DNA of 26,592 bases from Lingula anatina (Eukaryota > Brachiopoda > Lingulata > Lingulida > Lingulidae), in assembly GCF_001039355.2 (NCBI RefSeq), contig NW_019774403.1, positions 7,408-33,999 of the forward strand, given 5' to 3'. The translations under genes were made by a program, and so were the position numbers. The notes beneath the pieces were generated by a model. That model was not told the origin of the DNA and made no database searches. It worked only from the letters and a program-made list of their open reading frames with translations. How positions within the stretch are numbered: position 1 is the stretch's first letter; each line of letters opens with the position of its first letter. Positions 1-8,878 of this stretch are shown piece after piece.

Positions 1-430
1 GCGGCGGATGCTGACTGGGAGGAAATGGATGCCTTTGCACTACTGCTGTCAGCGGCGGATGTTGACTGGGAGGAACTGGCTGCCGTTGCAGTGCTGCTCT
101 CAGCGGTGGATGTCGACTGGGATGAACTGCCTGCCGTTGCACTGCTGCTCTCAGTAGCAGATTGTGTCTGAAATGAACTGACTGATGTCACTGCCGTTTC
201 ATAGGTACTCTCTGTAGCAGATGGTGTCTGAGATGAACTGACTGATGTTACTGCCGTTCCAGTGGTACTCTCTGAAGTAGATGGTGTTTGAGATGAACTG
301 ACTGATGCTACCGCCGTTCCAGTGGTACTATCTGAAGCAGATTGTGTCTGAGATGAAGTGACTGATGTTATTGCCGTTCCAGTGGTACTCTCTGGAGCAG
401 ATGGTGTCTGAGATGAACTGTCTGAAGATA
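1..430 (-). repeat. Coding minisatellite: 51-bp and 60-bp tandem units
   Basis: About three 51-bp units occupy 1-152 and about five 60-bp units occupy 153-430, inside the mucin-like exon. Both periods are multiples of three, and no unit introduces a stop on the minus strand. The two unit types share the S-S-S-Q core, so one probably derives from the other by a 9-bp length change. Confidence 0.85.
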
Positions 431-905
431 TTACTGTTGCTGAAGTGCTTGTCGCTGATGTTGTTTCTGTTGTAGCCAATGGTGGTGCTCCGGTTTCAGT
501 TGTAGCCACTGTTGCTGCAGCAGTTGAAATACTTGTTGCTGATGTAACCGTCTCAGTTGAAGTCTGTGATGATACTAGAATTAAATAAATAAATAACATT
601 TTTTCAATAAGACATGGTAGTAACTGATAAATAAGATAGTAAAAGATGTTTCCCTTTTCCTGGATATCTATCGGAGGGGAAAAGGAAAATTATATTGACC
701 AAGACGTCTTAATTAATTACCAAAACACTAATTGTGGTTTTTGCTTTTGAGAAAAAATGTTTTCAATTTTTACACACAGAAATAGGCAATAAAACATACC
801 TTGGGAGCATAAAAAGGAGAAGATAAGCACACGCAGAATCCCATGACTTTTAGAGACTTTCATCGTTGCCATTGTTGCATTGAAAACACGTCGTTTGGGT
901 TCCAT
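1..905 (-). CDS. Mucin-like Ser/Thr-repeat glycoprotein, 5' part (exons 1-2, runs off the left edge)
   Basis: Exon 1 is 905-800 and exon 2 runs from 574 to beyond base 1. Exon 1 starts at an ATG and encodes 35 residues, of which about 23-34 (ILRVLIFSFLCS) form a hydrophobic signal-peptide core; an internal Met (residue 12) is an alternative start. The donor CAAG|GTATG leaves phase 1, and the exon 2 acceptor TTCTAG|TATC begins with two bases, so the phases match. Exon 2 stays open for about 190 codons and is almost entirely Ser, Thr, Ala, Gln, Val and Pro. It contains about five 20-residue repeats (core STTGTAVTSVSSSQTPSA) followed by three 17-residue repeats (core SSQSTSAAESSTATAA). Such sequence is typical of densely O-glycosylated mucin stalks. 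No cysteine-rich or membrane domain is visible because the gene is cut. Family assignment beyond mucin-like is not possible. Confidence 0.78.
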
Positions 906-1459
906 AAATATGCGCCTCTTCCTCTAGGGATAAAAAGACATAAGATAAAGTGCGTTTTTGCCAGACAAATTGTATTAGCGCACTGAACATGTAACGATTA
1001 ATTAACTGATTTTATCACTATTCTTTGTTTGAACTGGAAATGAAATAAGGCTTCTTGACATAAAATAAATTGCGAATTTGTTGATATCTCAGAGCACACT
1101 TTCCGCAGTCTTATCCTGTGAATTTTGCACGACACCATTCTCTTATATTGTCGTATTTGATCTTAAAAAATCTGTGTGTATTCAAGTAGCTCACAAGGTT
1201 TAACATTAGTAATAATATAAAATATCTTTACGACATACTTAAAGAATTAGCAAATCACGACGTTTATACACTATTTGGCCACGTGCATGGTTATGCTACC
1301 AGACTCCGCTGCTTAAGAATCGTTTGCATGGTAGTGGAAAACAAAGGAAAGGAGAAGAAAATGTACACAGTCCGTTTTATTCGATTTCTGACAAATACAT
1401 ATATGTATAAAACGATGCTAGGCGTAAGCGAATGATGTTACTAAAAAAACCTAAGTCAG
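906..1459. other. Intergenic, no gene seen
   Basis: AT-rich sequence upstream of the mucin-like gene that should hold its promoter. On the minus strand a pyrimidine-rich stretch ending in AG lies about 25 bases before the ATG, so a 5' UTR intron is possible. I see no convincing TATA box or ORF. Confidence 0.5.
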
Positions 1460-1576
1460 GTTCCCTGGCTAAGAACTTAATTACCAAGGTTACATGGTCA
1501 CATGGGCACATCTTACCCTATCAGGAGCAGTGTAACAGCGGTCTCATGGAAATCCTAGTCAACTAAGCCAGGGAAC
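1460..1576. mobile_element. Small inverted-repeat element (MITE-like)
   Basis: GTTCCCTGGCTAAG at 1460-1473 is the reverse complement of CTAAGCCAGGGAAC at 1563-1576 with one mismatch in 14. The 117-bp interval has no ORF. I could not define a target-site duplication, so the transposon class is unknown. Confidence 0.45.
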
Positions 1577-2413
1577 TGGCTAAAGGTTTTTTTTTTTGTT
1601 GTGAAACTGGGGCCTGACTAACTAAGTTAACCGTGCAAATGGGTTTATTCATACAAATGGCATAACGCCCAGCTTCCAAAATAAAAACCAGATTCTTCAT
1701 ACAACAGTTTTGTTTTTCATGTTCGATGAAATGCAGCGTGTAGCCATTTATGTTCACAATATAAATATGCAAAACAAATTAATCAACTTGAAAATAAATA
1801 AATAAATAAATAAATAAATATAAAAAAGGTAAAATGTAATGGGCCTTTTTCTGTAATGATAATTCCCAAACCAGGATGCAAGGGCAATACAGGCCAAGTG
1901 AGAAAAGAAATTTAAAAAAATAATTATTTCACGCACCGAGGCTTTATGAAACAACCCTGCCTTATCTTATTGCCCATTTATAAAAATGATACACTATGCA
2001 AAGAATAAGATACCAGTTCATGATCAGACACATGTCGTAGGTACCCAAGTCATTTTGGATTATAAAGGCAAAGAAAAGAAAGGGAAGAAAGGACTGAAAG
2101 GACGTTCCACTGATTTCTCAAGCACTCGCACCTGTTAATGCCTTTGTACGTATATATATGGATTGTAGAAAGACGTTTATATACACTTATCTGAAGAACC
2201 TATATAGGGATGAAATACTGGTGCGAACTGATCCATGAAACGGATTTGATGAATTTTATTGCGCTTTAAATACCCTTGAATAATCGAATTGACCGTCGCC
2301 TTATTCATTTATTAAAACTATGAATCAACATGAGCTTATATACTTTCCTGTAGTTATTTATTATCAATTCTGGCTTATGTTAACATCATGGGGACAAAAT
2401 GACACAATCGTGG
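1577..2413. other. Non-coding stretch with an AAAT microsatellite
   Basis: The interval holds a poly-T run near 1587, an (AAAT)n tract at about 1789-1820, and otherwise AT-rich sequence. Short ORFs here are low-complexity and have no recognisable domain. Confidence 0.5.
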
Positions 2414-2415
2414 TA

Positions 2416-3009
2416 CAGTGCCGCCGGAATGTCCCCTTACCAAATGGCCGTATGGTTTCCCAACCCTGCCCCATATGGTCGAACAATAGAGGCCGTATGA
2501 TAATTACAGGGTAGGGGAATCCCCAAGCAATCCTTATCGGACACCCAAATTAGTCGGTTCAACGAACACGGTCTGCACCTTCTTAATTGCCTCACTTAAG
2601 GTTTCTATTATAGCTGATGCAAAGAGATTGCTATCGACACGAGCAATGTATCAACTGCAACAGAAGACTCGAGTAAAGGCAAGTCAAATATTAGAACAAA
2701 ACTCTGAAGAACAAATCAGGCTTAGTTTTAAAACACGTATAACAATTTTATTTGATGATAATAAGTCACGATCAACAAAAGCGTAGTTAAAATGGAAAAT
2801 TTTAAATAGCTAATACATCAAATAAATATCAATGTCTCATTTCCTTTATTACATGTGTTGCTAGTTTAGTAGCCTGATGCACGACCTTCTCTCTCAAGTA
2901 CCGCTGGAATCACCTTCTTTAGGTGATTAATATATTTATTACTGTATAATACACTTTTCTGCGTTAATATGGTCATCTCCTCGACTATAACGTTCATGTG
3001 GCGCAGGTC
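2416..3009. mobile_element. Truncated copy of the Tc1-like element at 3256-5475
   Basis: From the terminal CAGTGCCGCCGGAAT at 2416 this segment is nearly identical to 3256-3866 of the full element, apart from small indels. Identity stops exactly at an N at 3010, after GCGCAGGTC. It therefore covers one terminus and the 3' end of the transposase-like ORF but lacks the helix-turn-helix. The abrupt stop at an N could be a real truncation or an assembly join. Confidence 0.85.
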
Positions 3010-3255
3010 NTGTACCCTTAGCAGTTATAGTGGAGACTTTTAAAGAACTGGAGCACGATAATCCAGCTTTGTAAAATGGACAAATAGAGCCAAGGTTGAA
3101 TTTTTGATTGATGACGTAAACGGATGAAATGTTGAAGAAATGTAGAGTAACCACCGGGAGGGGACCAAAATGTCAGTTTTGCAAGGCTCTTAGGGAAAGA
3201 AAGAGAATAAAATAACTGTACCACTGTGGTATATCACACACGGTGAGCTCTGGTA
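3010..3255. other. Spacer between the two Tc1-like copies
   Basis: About 245 bp of sequence unrelated to the element separates the truncated copy from the complete one. No ORF with recognisable content is visible. The first base is an N. Confidence 0.5.
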
Positions 3256-3723
3256 CAGTGCCGCCGGAATGTCCCCTTACCAAATGGCCGTATGGTTTCC
3301 CAACCCTGCCCCATATGGTCGATCAATAGAGGCCGTATGATAATTACAGGGTAGGGGAATCCCCAAGCAATCCTTATCGGACACCCAAATTAGTCGGTTC
3401 AACGAACACGGTCTGCCCCTTCTTAATTGCCTCACTTAAGGTTTCTATTATAGCTGATGCAAAGAGATTGCTATCGACACGAGCAAACAATACCGGGTTA
3501 TGTATCAACTGCAACAGAAGACTCGAGTAAAGGCAAGTCAAATATTAGAACAAAACTCTGAAGAAAAAATCAGGCTTAGTTTTAAAACACGTACAGGCTG
3601 TATAACAATTTTATTTGATGATAATAAGTCACGATCAACAAAAGCGTAGTTAAAATGGAAAAATTTAAATAGCTAATACATCAAATAAATATCAATGTCT
3701 CATTACCTTTATTACATGTGTTG

Positions 3724-4155
3724 CTAGTTTAGTAGCCTGATGCACGACCTCTCAAGTACCGCTGGAAGCACCTTCTTTAGGTGATTAATATATTTATTAC
3801 TGTATAATACACTTTTCTGCGTTAATATGGTCATCTCCTCTTCTATAACGTTCATGTGGCGCAGGTCAGCCTTTGAAGGACGTCCACTTCGTGGCTTATC
3901 TGCAATACCAAGCCCTTCGTCGTATTTATTTAACGCATAGTAAATGGCTTGTCGCGACACTTTATGGCCTTCATTTTCCATTTGTGCGGTTATGTTTTTA
4001 ATTCGCACCCCTTGTTCTCGGAGGGCGATGATACGCAGACGCACGTAATCGCTAAGTGGCATCTTGGAATTGTGATGATTTGGAAAATTTGAGTGTCGAT
4101 TAATACGGTCACTTGGCAGGTGACACGATGGCATGGAAATCAGTGACATAAACAT
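3724..4155 (-). CDS. Tc1-type transposase N-terminal helix-turn-helix ORF (no catalytic domain)
   Basis: The ORF has 143 codons; a second Met about 31 residues in (MPLSDYVRLRIIALREQG) is the more likely start, since Tc1-family proteins usually begin just before this motif. Residues about 33-100 match the bipartite paired-like HTH of Tc1 transposases: an R-x-x-I-x-x-L-x-x-x-G helix, a second helix with VSRQAIYYAL, and the GRPS motif at the end of the DNA-binding region. After GRPSKA the protein runs only about 45 residues to a stop, with no DDE/D region. The truncated copy differs near the C-terminus by a 5-bp indel that changes the reading frame, so the tail here may be a frameshift. In the family this domain binds the terminal inverted repeats. 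Confidence 0.7.
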   Translation of the reverse strand: MFMSLISMPSCHLPSDRINRHSNFPNHHNSKMPLSDYVRLRIIALREQGVRIKNITAQMENEGHKVSRQAIYYALNKYDEGLGIADKPRSGRPSKADLRHMNVIEEEMTILTQKSVLYSNKYINHLKKVLPAVLERSCIRLLN

Positions 4156-4549
4156 GTCATATTAAACAAAATACTTATTGGCCATTTAGGAAGTCCAGAT
4201 ACACAAACAATCCTGTTGACACGTGTCAGTTGATTTAGAATTATTTGCAATTGATTAGTTTGGATTGAGGAGCGTCATCGCAATGTTAACATTAATTTTA
4301 TACGATGCGTGTCACACAGTAGTGATTATGTAATAGTCAGGGCTTAATCACTGTGTTTACCCAGCATGAATAAAGCTAACCTGAACTGATTGTTAATTAA
4401 TGTGAGATGCCACGTGCCAACCAGTGAAGTTAGCCCGAGAGATTGTAATCCAGTTTTTTTAATTAATTTCTTTTGATGCGTTTAAGTATGAAGAAGGCTT
4501 TTGGTTAAGTTTGGGCTTTAGATCGTAAAGATGAACTATTCCTATCGTT

Positions 4550-4945
4550 TTGAATTACATATCAAACAATGATAGAGAAACAGTTCCTACTTTTTGTCCT
4601 ACAGAATCAAGGAATCAGTCTTTCGGCCGGCCACCCGTCGCCTTGTCAAATAAAGAAATATTCGAAATTCGACAACGGGCCAGTTCCCCAGGCAACTTTT
4701 GCGTTCAGTTGATGGGAAGGTTGTTTACGATTGATGAACGAATACGAAAGGACAGAAATGTTACGGGTGTAGATGGGAGAGATCCTATATGCAAATATAG
4801 ACTGAACTATATTAAAGATATGGCTAACAAAATGTTTATCACTGAAACAACTGACAAGTCTTTTTGGAAAAAATGCATTTCGTCTATGAACAAAACTAAT
4901 AGAAATATAAGGACATACTATAAAAATAAATTTCAATCTTGTTAA
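4550..4945 (+). CDS. BEN-domain-like protein within the Tc1-like element
   Basis: The open frame runs from just after a stop near 4532 to a stop at 4945. It has no in-frame ATG near its start, so it may be a terminal exon; the coordinate given is a TTG codon. Residues about 45-105 (FCVQLMGRLFTIDERIRK, then NVTGVDGRDP, then YIKDMANKMF) follow the pattern of BEN domains: a hydrophobic helix ending in LF, an acidic turn, an N-x-x-G-x-x-G loop, then a closing helix with an aromatic. BEN domains bind DNA and occur in chromatin factors, some DNA viruses and some transposons. An AATAAA at 4979-4984 sits about 35 bases after the stop. It is transcribed opposite to the HTH ORF and lies between the two termini. 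The assignment rests on pattern recognition only. Confidence 0.5.
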   Translation: MNYISNNDRETVPTFCPTESRNQSFGRPPVALSNKEIFEIRQRASSPGNFCVQLMGRLFTIDERIRKDRNVTGVDGRDPICKYRLNYIKDMANKMFITETTDKSFWKKCISSMNKTNRNIRTYYKNKFQSC

Positions 4946-4978
4946 TAATATGTATATAGTAAAGACAGTTTGAAGCCT

Positions 4979-4984
4979 AATAAA
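4979..4984 (+). terminator. Poly(A) signal for the BEN-like ORF
   Basis: A canonical AATAAA lies 34 bases after the stop codon on the plus strand. This supports the ORF being, or having been, a transcribed terminal exon. Confidence 0.45.
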
Positions 4985-5475
4985 TATTACATGTACAAGT
5001 AGTGTTTTATTTGATCTTTAATAAATTCATAAATTCACTTATTAAACTCTATGTGAATTCAATCAATTCATAGCTACAATGTACACGAAAATTGCTGTCA
5101 TCACCGAATCTTTTTGGTAAAGCGACTTTTAAAAATCACTGTTGGCAAGTTCTTATGCTTAAAATCTCCGTTTCACAGTAGAGTGTTCAAAGTAGAGTGA
5201 AGCCACCGCGCATTAAAGGTCAATTAACGCTTGGACGAACTCTTAATTGCGACCACGCTCACCTTCGATCTTTATCTCAGCGAGCTAGGGTTAGGCTCTT
5301 TTGTTAGCAGAAAGTTTGTCACGATAATTGCCCGACGGGCAGGGTATGGAACTATTGTTAACAGAAACCAAACAGCGTATGGATGACAATGTTATTTCCA
5401 TAGTTACCGAGCCAGGCCGTCCGTACAACCCGCAGCGACCCGGAGGGTAAGTAAGGGGAGATTCCGGCGGCACTG

Positions 5476-6592
5476 TAACACATTTACATTGTGATACAAA
5501 TAACTTCTACGAAAAAAGCACAAAAATGACAAATATTCGAGTGTAACACAACGCTTGTTCTAATCAGGTTAAAACACCGGGTTGTTGCAGCTAACGCATT
5601 ACTTTGGATCAAATATTACATTTTATTGGAAGTTTTTTACCTGAACAGGCCACTGATACAGTATTTTTCTTCGCAAAGGGCTTATTCCCAATGAAAATAT
5701 CGGTTTACGTAGATCGATCCAACTCCGCAGGCACTCTCGCTGAATGCAATCAGATAAAGATATTAACACGCCTCCTCCGTATCCACTGATATCAAGAGGT
5801 CCTTAAATGTTTTACAAAACTACACTGTGAGCCCTGCAACATTGTTGTAACAAAGTACTCGCGCAACCTGTGGTTAGAGAGTCATTTGTCCAGGCGTTGT
5901 GTGGAATACAAACATATAAGCTGTTGATTGTACGAGCACTTTGGAAACAAAGTTGATTAATTTGATTGTATGCACCAGGAGTTCCCGCGGAGTTTGGATC
6001 GATCTACTTAGATCGATAGTTTAAGTGGGAATGAGCCCTAAAAGATAAAGTAGTCTAGTTCGTCTAACCATATGAAATCATATTGATTGCGTCTATTACG
6101 TTTTAACTGTCAGTTAGGAATGCTTACATAAAGCGACTAACTTATAGCCTGCAGGGCGATTTTCTTTTGATTTGGTGTTTACTTGGCTTCACTAAAAATC
6201 TTTTGTAAAGATTGTCAGAACGCATAGCTGCTTCACTTAAAAAAGGCGTTTGACGCTGATTGCATAATGTGTAAAGATGACAACTTATTTCAGCAATTTG
6301 CGGGATACGTGAGTGTGGAAATGTAAGACGGGACTCCTTCAAAAGGTCGATAGCGTTGAAATGTAGTAAGACGGAATGAAGAAATTGTATATGCTTTTAA
6401 GATGCAAAGCGGCAAAATAAACAACGAAATGGTGATATTCCAGTGTCTTTTATCCTCTCATCTTTTTTCTTCTCTGTTCACCTTTTTTCATTATGGTTCC
6501 TTTTCACAGGCTTCTCCATGTTATTAACTTGTTGAATACGACACCGCACATAGCAGGCGATGAGCACTTGTACACATGTACACACACTGCAG
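5476..6592. other. Intergenic, with one MITE relic and one protein-like segment
   Basis: About 5977-6035 carries a palindromic GGATCGATCTA/TAGATCGAT core that looks like a deleted copy of the GATCGATCTA MITE family. About 6142-6342 on the minus strand is described separately. I see nothing else. Confidence 0.5.
6142..6342 (-). pseudogene. Protein-like segment shared with 12128-12355; relic of an unknown repeat
   Basis: The minus-strand frame contains PQIAEISCHLYT, which matches LQIGEIGCQLHT in the minus-strand frame at 12128-12355 at 8 of 12 positions, followed by a basic tail with scattered matches in both. Two such segments 6 kb apart, one of them inside an intron, suggest fragments of a dispersed element that once encoded protein. 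No family is recognised. Confidence 0.3.
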
Positions 6593-6732
6593 GGACAAAA
6601 GAAGTGTCACCCCCTAACTCAGAGTAATANGTGAATTTTGATGTTAATAATATGATACTAGGAGCATATCATTCCACAGTCATTCATCTCCCCCATAGTA
6701 TTGGCTCAGGAGGGGTGACACTTCTTTTGTCC
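6593..6732. mobile_element. Tc1/mariner-type MITE with perfect 21-bp inverted repeats
   Basis: GGACAAAAGAAGTGTCACCCC at 6593-6613 is the exact reverse complement of 6712-6732. The flanking ACACTG (left) and CAGTGT (right) extend the symmetry, with a 3-base indel on the left. The ACACTG...GGACAAAAG terminus is of Tc1 type, and a TA lies just outside on the right. The 140-bp element has no ORF and contains one N at 6630. Confidence 0.75.
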
Positions 6733-8369
6733 AGTGTGTGTAGTATGTATCAATAAACATAATATTGCCTTTTGATGCAGCTTTGTTGAGAAGAATATAT
6801 AGTCTACATCGTAAACATTTCCATCTTTTCATCACATTTTCATTTTTACGGGTTCAGCTTTGATATCTAGGGTTGGGGATGGACTAGAATTGGTGGATAG
6901 CAAAGTACTATTAACGAGCTGTGCATTTTGAATAGTTCCCTTATGCAAACAGCTACACGTATCAGCAGATATTTATTTCTCTAGACTTTGAAAAGAATGA
7001 CACTCTCCTTCGACCCTTCCCATAAGCTTGTCAGTAATCACCATTATCAACTCCACCTGCAATTACTTTGTTATGACATTTGTTAGAAATTTAACGATCC
7101 GGTAATTTCACAAAGTAATATTTCGCCCTGACATCTGAGTAGATTTGTCAACATTGACAGTAATATCACGACTCAGTGCTGTTCCTCTATGTACCGCTGA
7201 ACCGAAACACTTTGATAGTAATGTTTGCAAAAATGGGACAAATTTGTGTTCAGCTAGCTATCTTTCTTGAAATAAAAACAGACTCTCGCCTTCTTAAAAT
7301 ATCATTTAATATATAACTGACTCGTTTTAAAAATGTTATATACTTTGAAATTTATATGCTATGCTTATCAACTTTACAACAAGCGACACGGAGCTTGTGC
7401 ATCAATCATACAAATAATGAGCTTTTATTGTCTACACAACGCAAATATTCAGAGTACTTAATGAAATTCTGAATAAAAAAATAGTTTACATGTATAGCAT
7501 TCTGTATGAAAATTTCACTTAAGAGATTATTTTCGGTGAGAACCAAAATAACCACCTTGAAAATCAAGGGGGTGTGGGCATTTCTAATTTTATCCCCAGC
7601 ATTAATAGCGTTCTGGTGTGGAATTATCCTGGAAAAATTCAGCTTGCCGTATGTGTGGTCCTTTGAAAGATGCATTAAGCAATACGCATCGCATGGGAAC
7701 GTTTTTAACATGCAGCAGCGAGGTTGTATCATTATTATTTTTTTACACAAGCTTTTTTAAAAATCTCTTTCTACATGTATATACATATTTGGCATAGACC
7801 CTTAACCAGTGCACATACTACGAAGCACCATCACAACTGTTCAAACTCTCACCATATACCCATACCAATGCCTTTAACATTGAATCTTTTGAGACACCAA
7901 TTCTTCGGCGATATTATTGATTTTCACTTAGAAAAACAAAGGCAATGACACAAGTAGTTTTTTCTTCACCTGTGAAAGTATCGTGAATGCATTTCTATGG
8001 GTTTTCCCATTTAAAACATAGGCTTAGTCAAAACTTACCTTATGTGCTATTTTGGAGAACAATATTTTCTGGTTATATGGCTACATTATTGTTATATTAA
8101 CAGGCTGCCATAACTAGTGCTACAGTACAACTACTACTTGTGCTTTATGTAACACTACTACTACTGAAACTGCTTCTGTGAATACACATATCTACCGGTA
8201 TATACATCTTGTATTTACATAAACCTACTGGTAGCATGACGAGGCCAAGAAAAATGATACAGAAAAATGACACTAAATTGAAAATAAACAGACGAAAAAA
8301 GCCTGTGAGTAGCTATATGAAATGCCATTAAAATGTGTTTTGGGGATAGCGAACTCCAAGCGTGCGTGC
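6733..8369. other. Intergenic, no supported gene
   Basis: The only notable content is a pair of overlapping opposite-strand ORFs at 7406-7760 (114 codons minus, 84 codons plus). Neither has splice sites, domain motifs or neighbouring exons that would argue for coding. The rest is AT-rich. Confidence 0.45.
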
Positions 8370-8580
8370 TTAGGCTGTATTCCAAGAGCTTTTAGATCGA
8401 TCTATCCCCGCGGGGAGTCTCACTAGATTACTGTCAGATAAATGTCCGTCCCGCCTACTACAAGCTGTAAGGGGGTAATTACCTTTCGTGTCCGCCCGGC
8501 TGACAGCTATTTAGCGTGAACCCCCAGGGAGTTAGGTCGATCTAAAGTAGATCGATCTAATGTCTGGAAATTGGGTCTAA
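8370..8580 (+). mobile_element. GATCGATCTA-family MITE, copy A
   Basis: Subterminal TTTAGATCGATCTATCC on the left and GTTAGGTCGATCTAAAG on the right form a long imperfect inverted repeat. The centre carries the family-conserved TGTAAGGGGGTAATTA and GTGAACCCCCAGGGAG. It lies directly head to tail with copy B. Confidence 0.75.
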
Positions 8581-8812
8581 GACCCCATTTCCATAGATTT
8601 TAGATCGATCTATCCCTGTGGGGAGTCTCACTTGATTACTGTCAGCTTAGCCGGCTTAATCGCCTGTCCCGCCTACTGAAAGCTGTAAGGGGGTAATTAA
8701 CTATGGTGTGCGCTCGGCTGACTGCAATTTAGCGTGAACCCCCAGGGAGTTAGGTCGATCTAAATCTTAATCCCTGGATCTATCTAAATCTCTGGGAATA
8801 CACCCTTAGTCC
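8581..8812 (+). mobile_element. GATCGATCTA-family MITE, copy B
   Basis: It has the same core and order as copy A (TTTAGATCGATCTATCC to GTTAGGTCGATCTAAAT, with GTAAGGGGGTAATTA inside). The outer ends are CCATTTCC and GGGAATACACCCTTAG. It sits just beyond the stop codon of the small coiled-coil gene and may lie in its 3' UTR. Confidence 0.75.
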
Positions 8813-8878
8813 CGTGTTTTGCATGTATTGTTTGCGTCTGTCCCTTCTTTCCATCGTCTTTATCCCTAGTCTCCCTAG

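Larger units (their letters stand above)
3256..5475. mobile_element. Tc1/mariner-like DNA transposon, 2.2 kb, with HTH and possible BEN ORFs
   Basis: The left end CAGTGCCGCCGGAATG at 3256 and the reverse complement of the right end at 5451-5475 match over about 24 of 25 bases. Both are flanked by TA (3254-3255 and 5476-5477), the target duplication of the Tc1/mariner superfamily. Inside are a minus-strand ORF with a Tc1-type helix-turn-helix (3724-4155) and a plus-strand ORF that resembles a BEN domain (4550-4945). I find no DDE/D catalytic domain in either strand. The element may be non-autonomous, or its catalytic domain may have been replaced. The first 611 bp also occur as a truncated copy at 2416-3009. 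Confidence 0.8.

Noticed and set aside
5291-5473. 60-codon minus-strand ORF in the right end of the Tc1-like element
   Set aside because: It starts within the inverted terminal repeat and has no domain pattern.
7406-7760. Opposite-strand ORFs of 114 and 84 codons
   Set aside because: No domain, no splice partners and no clear codon bias on either strand.
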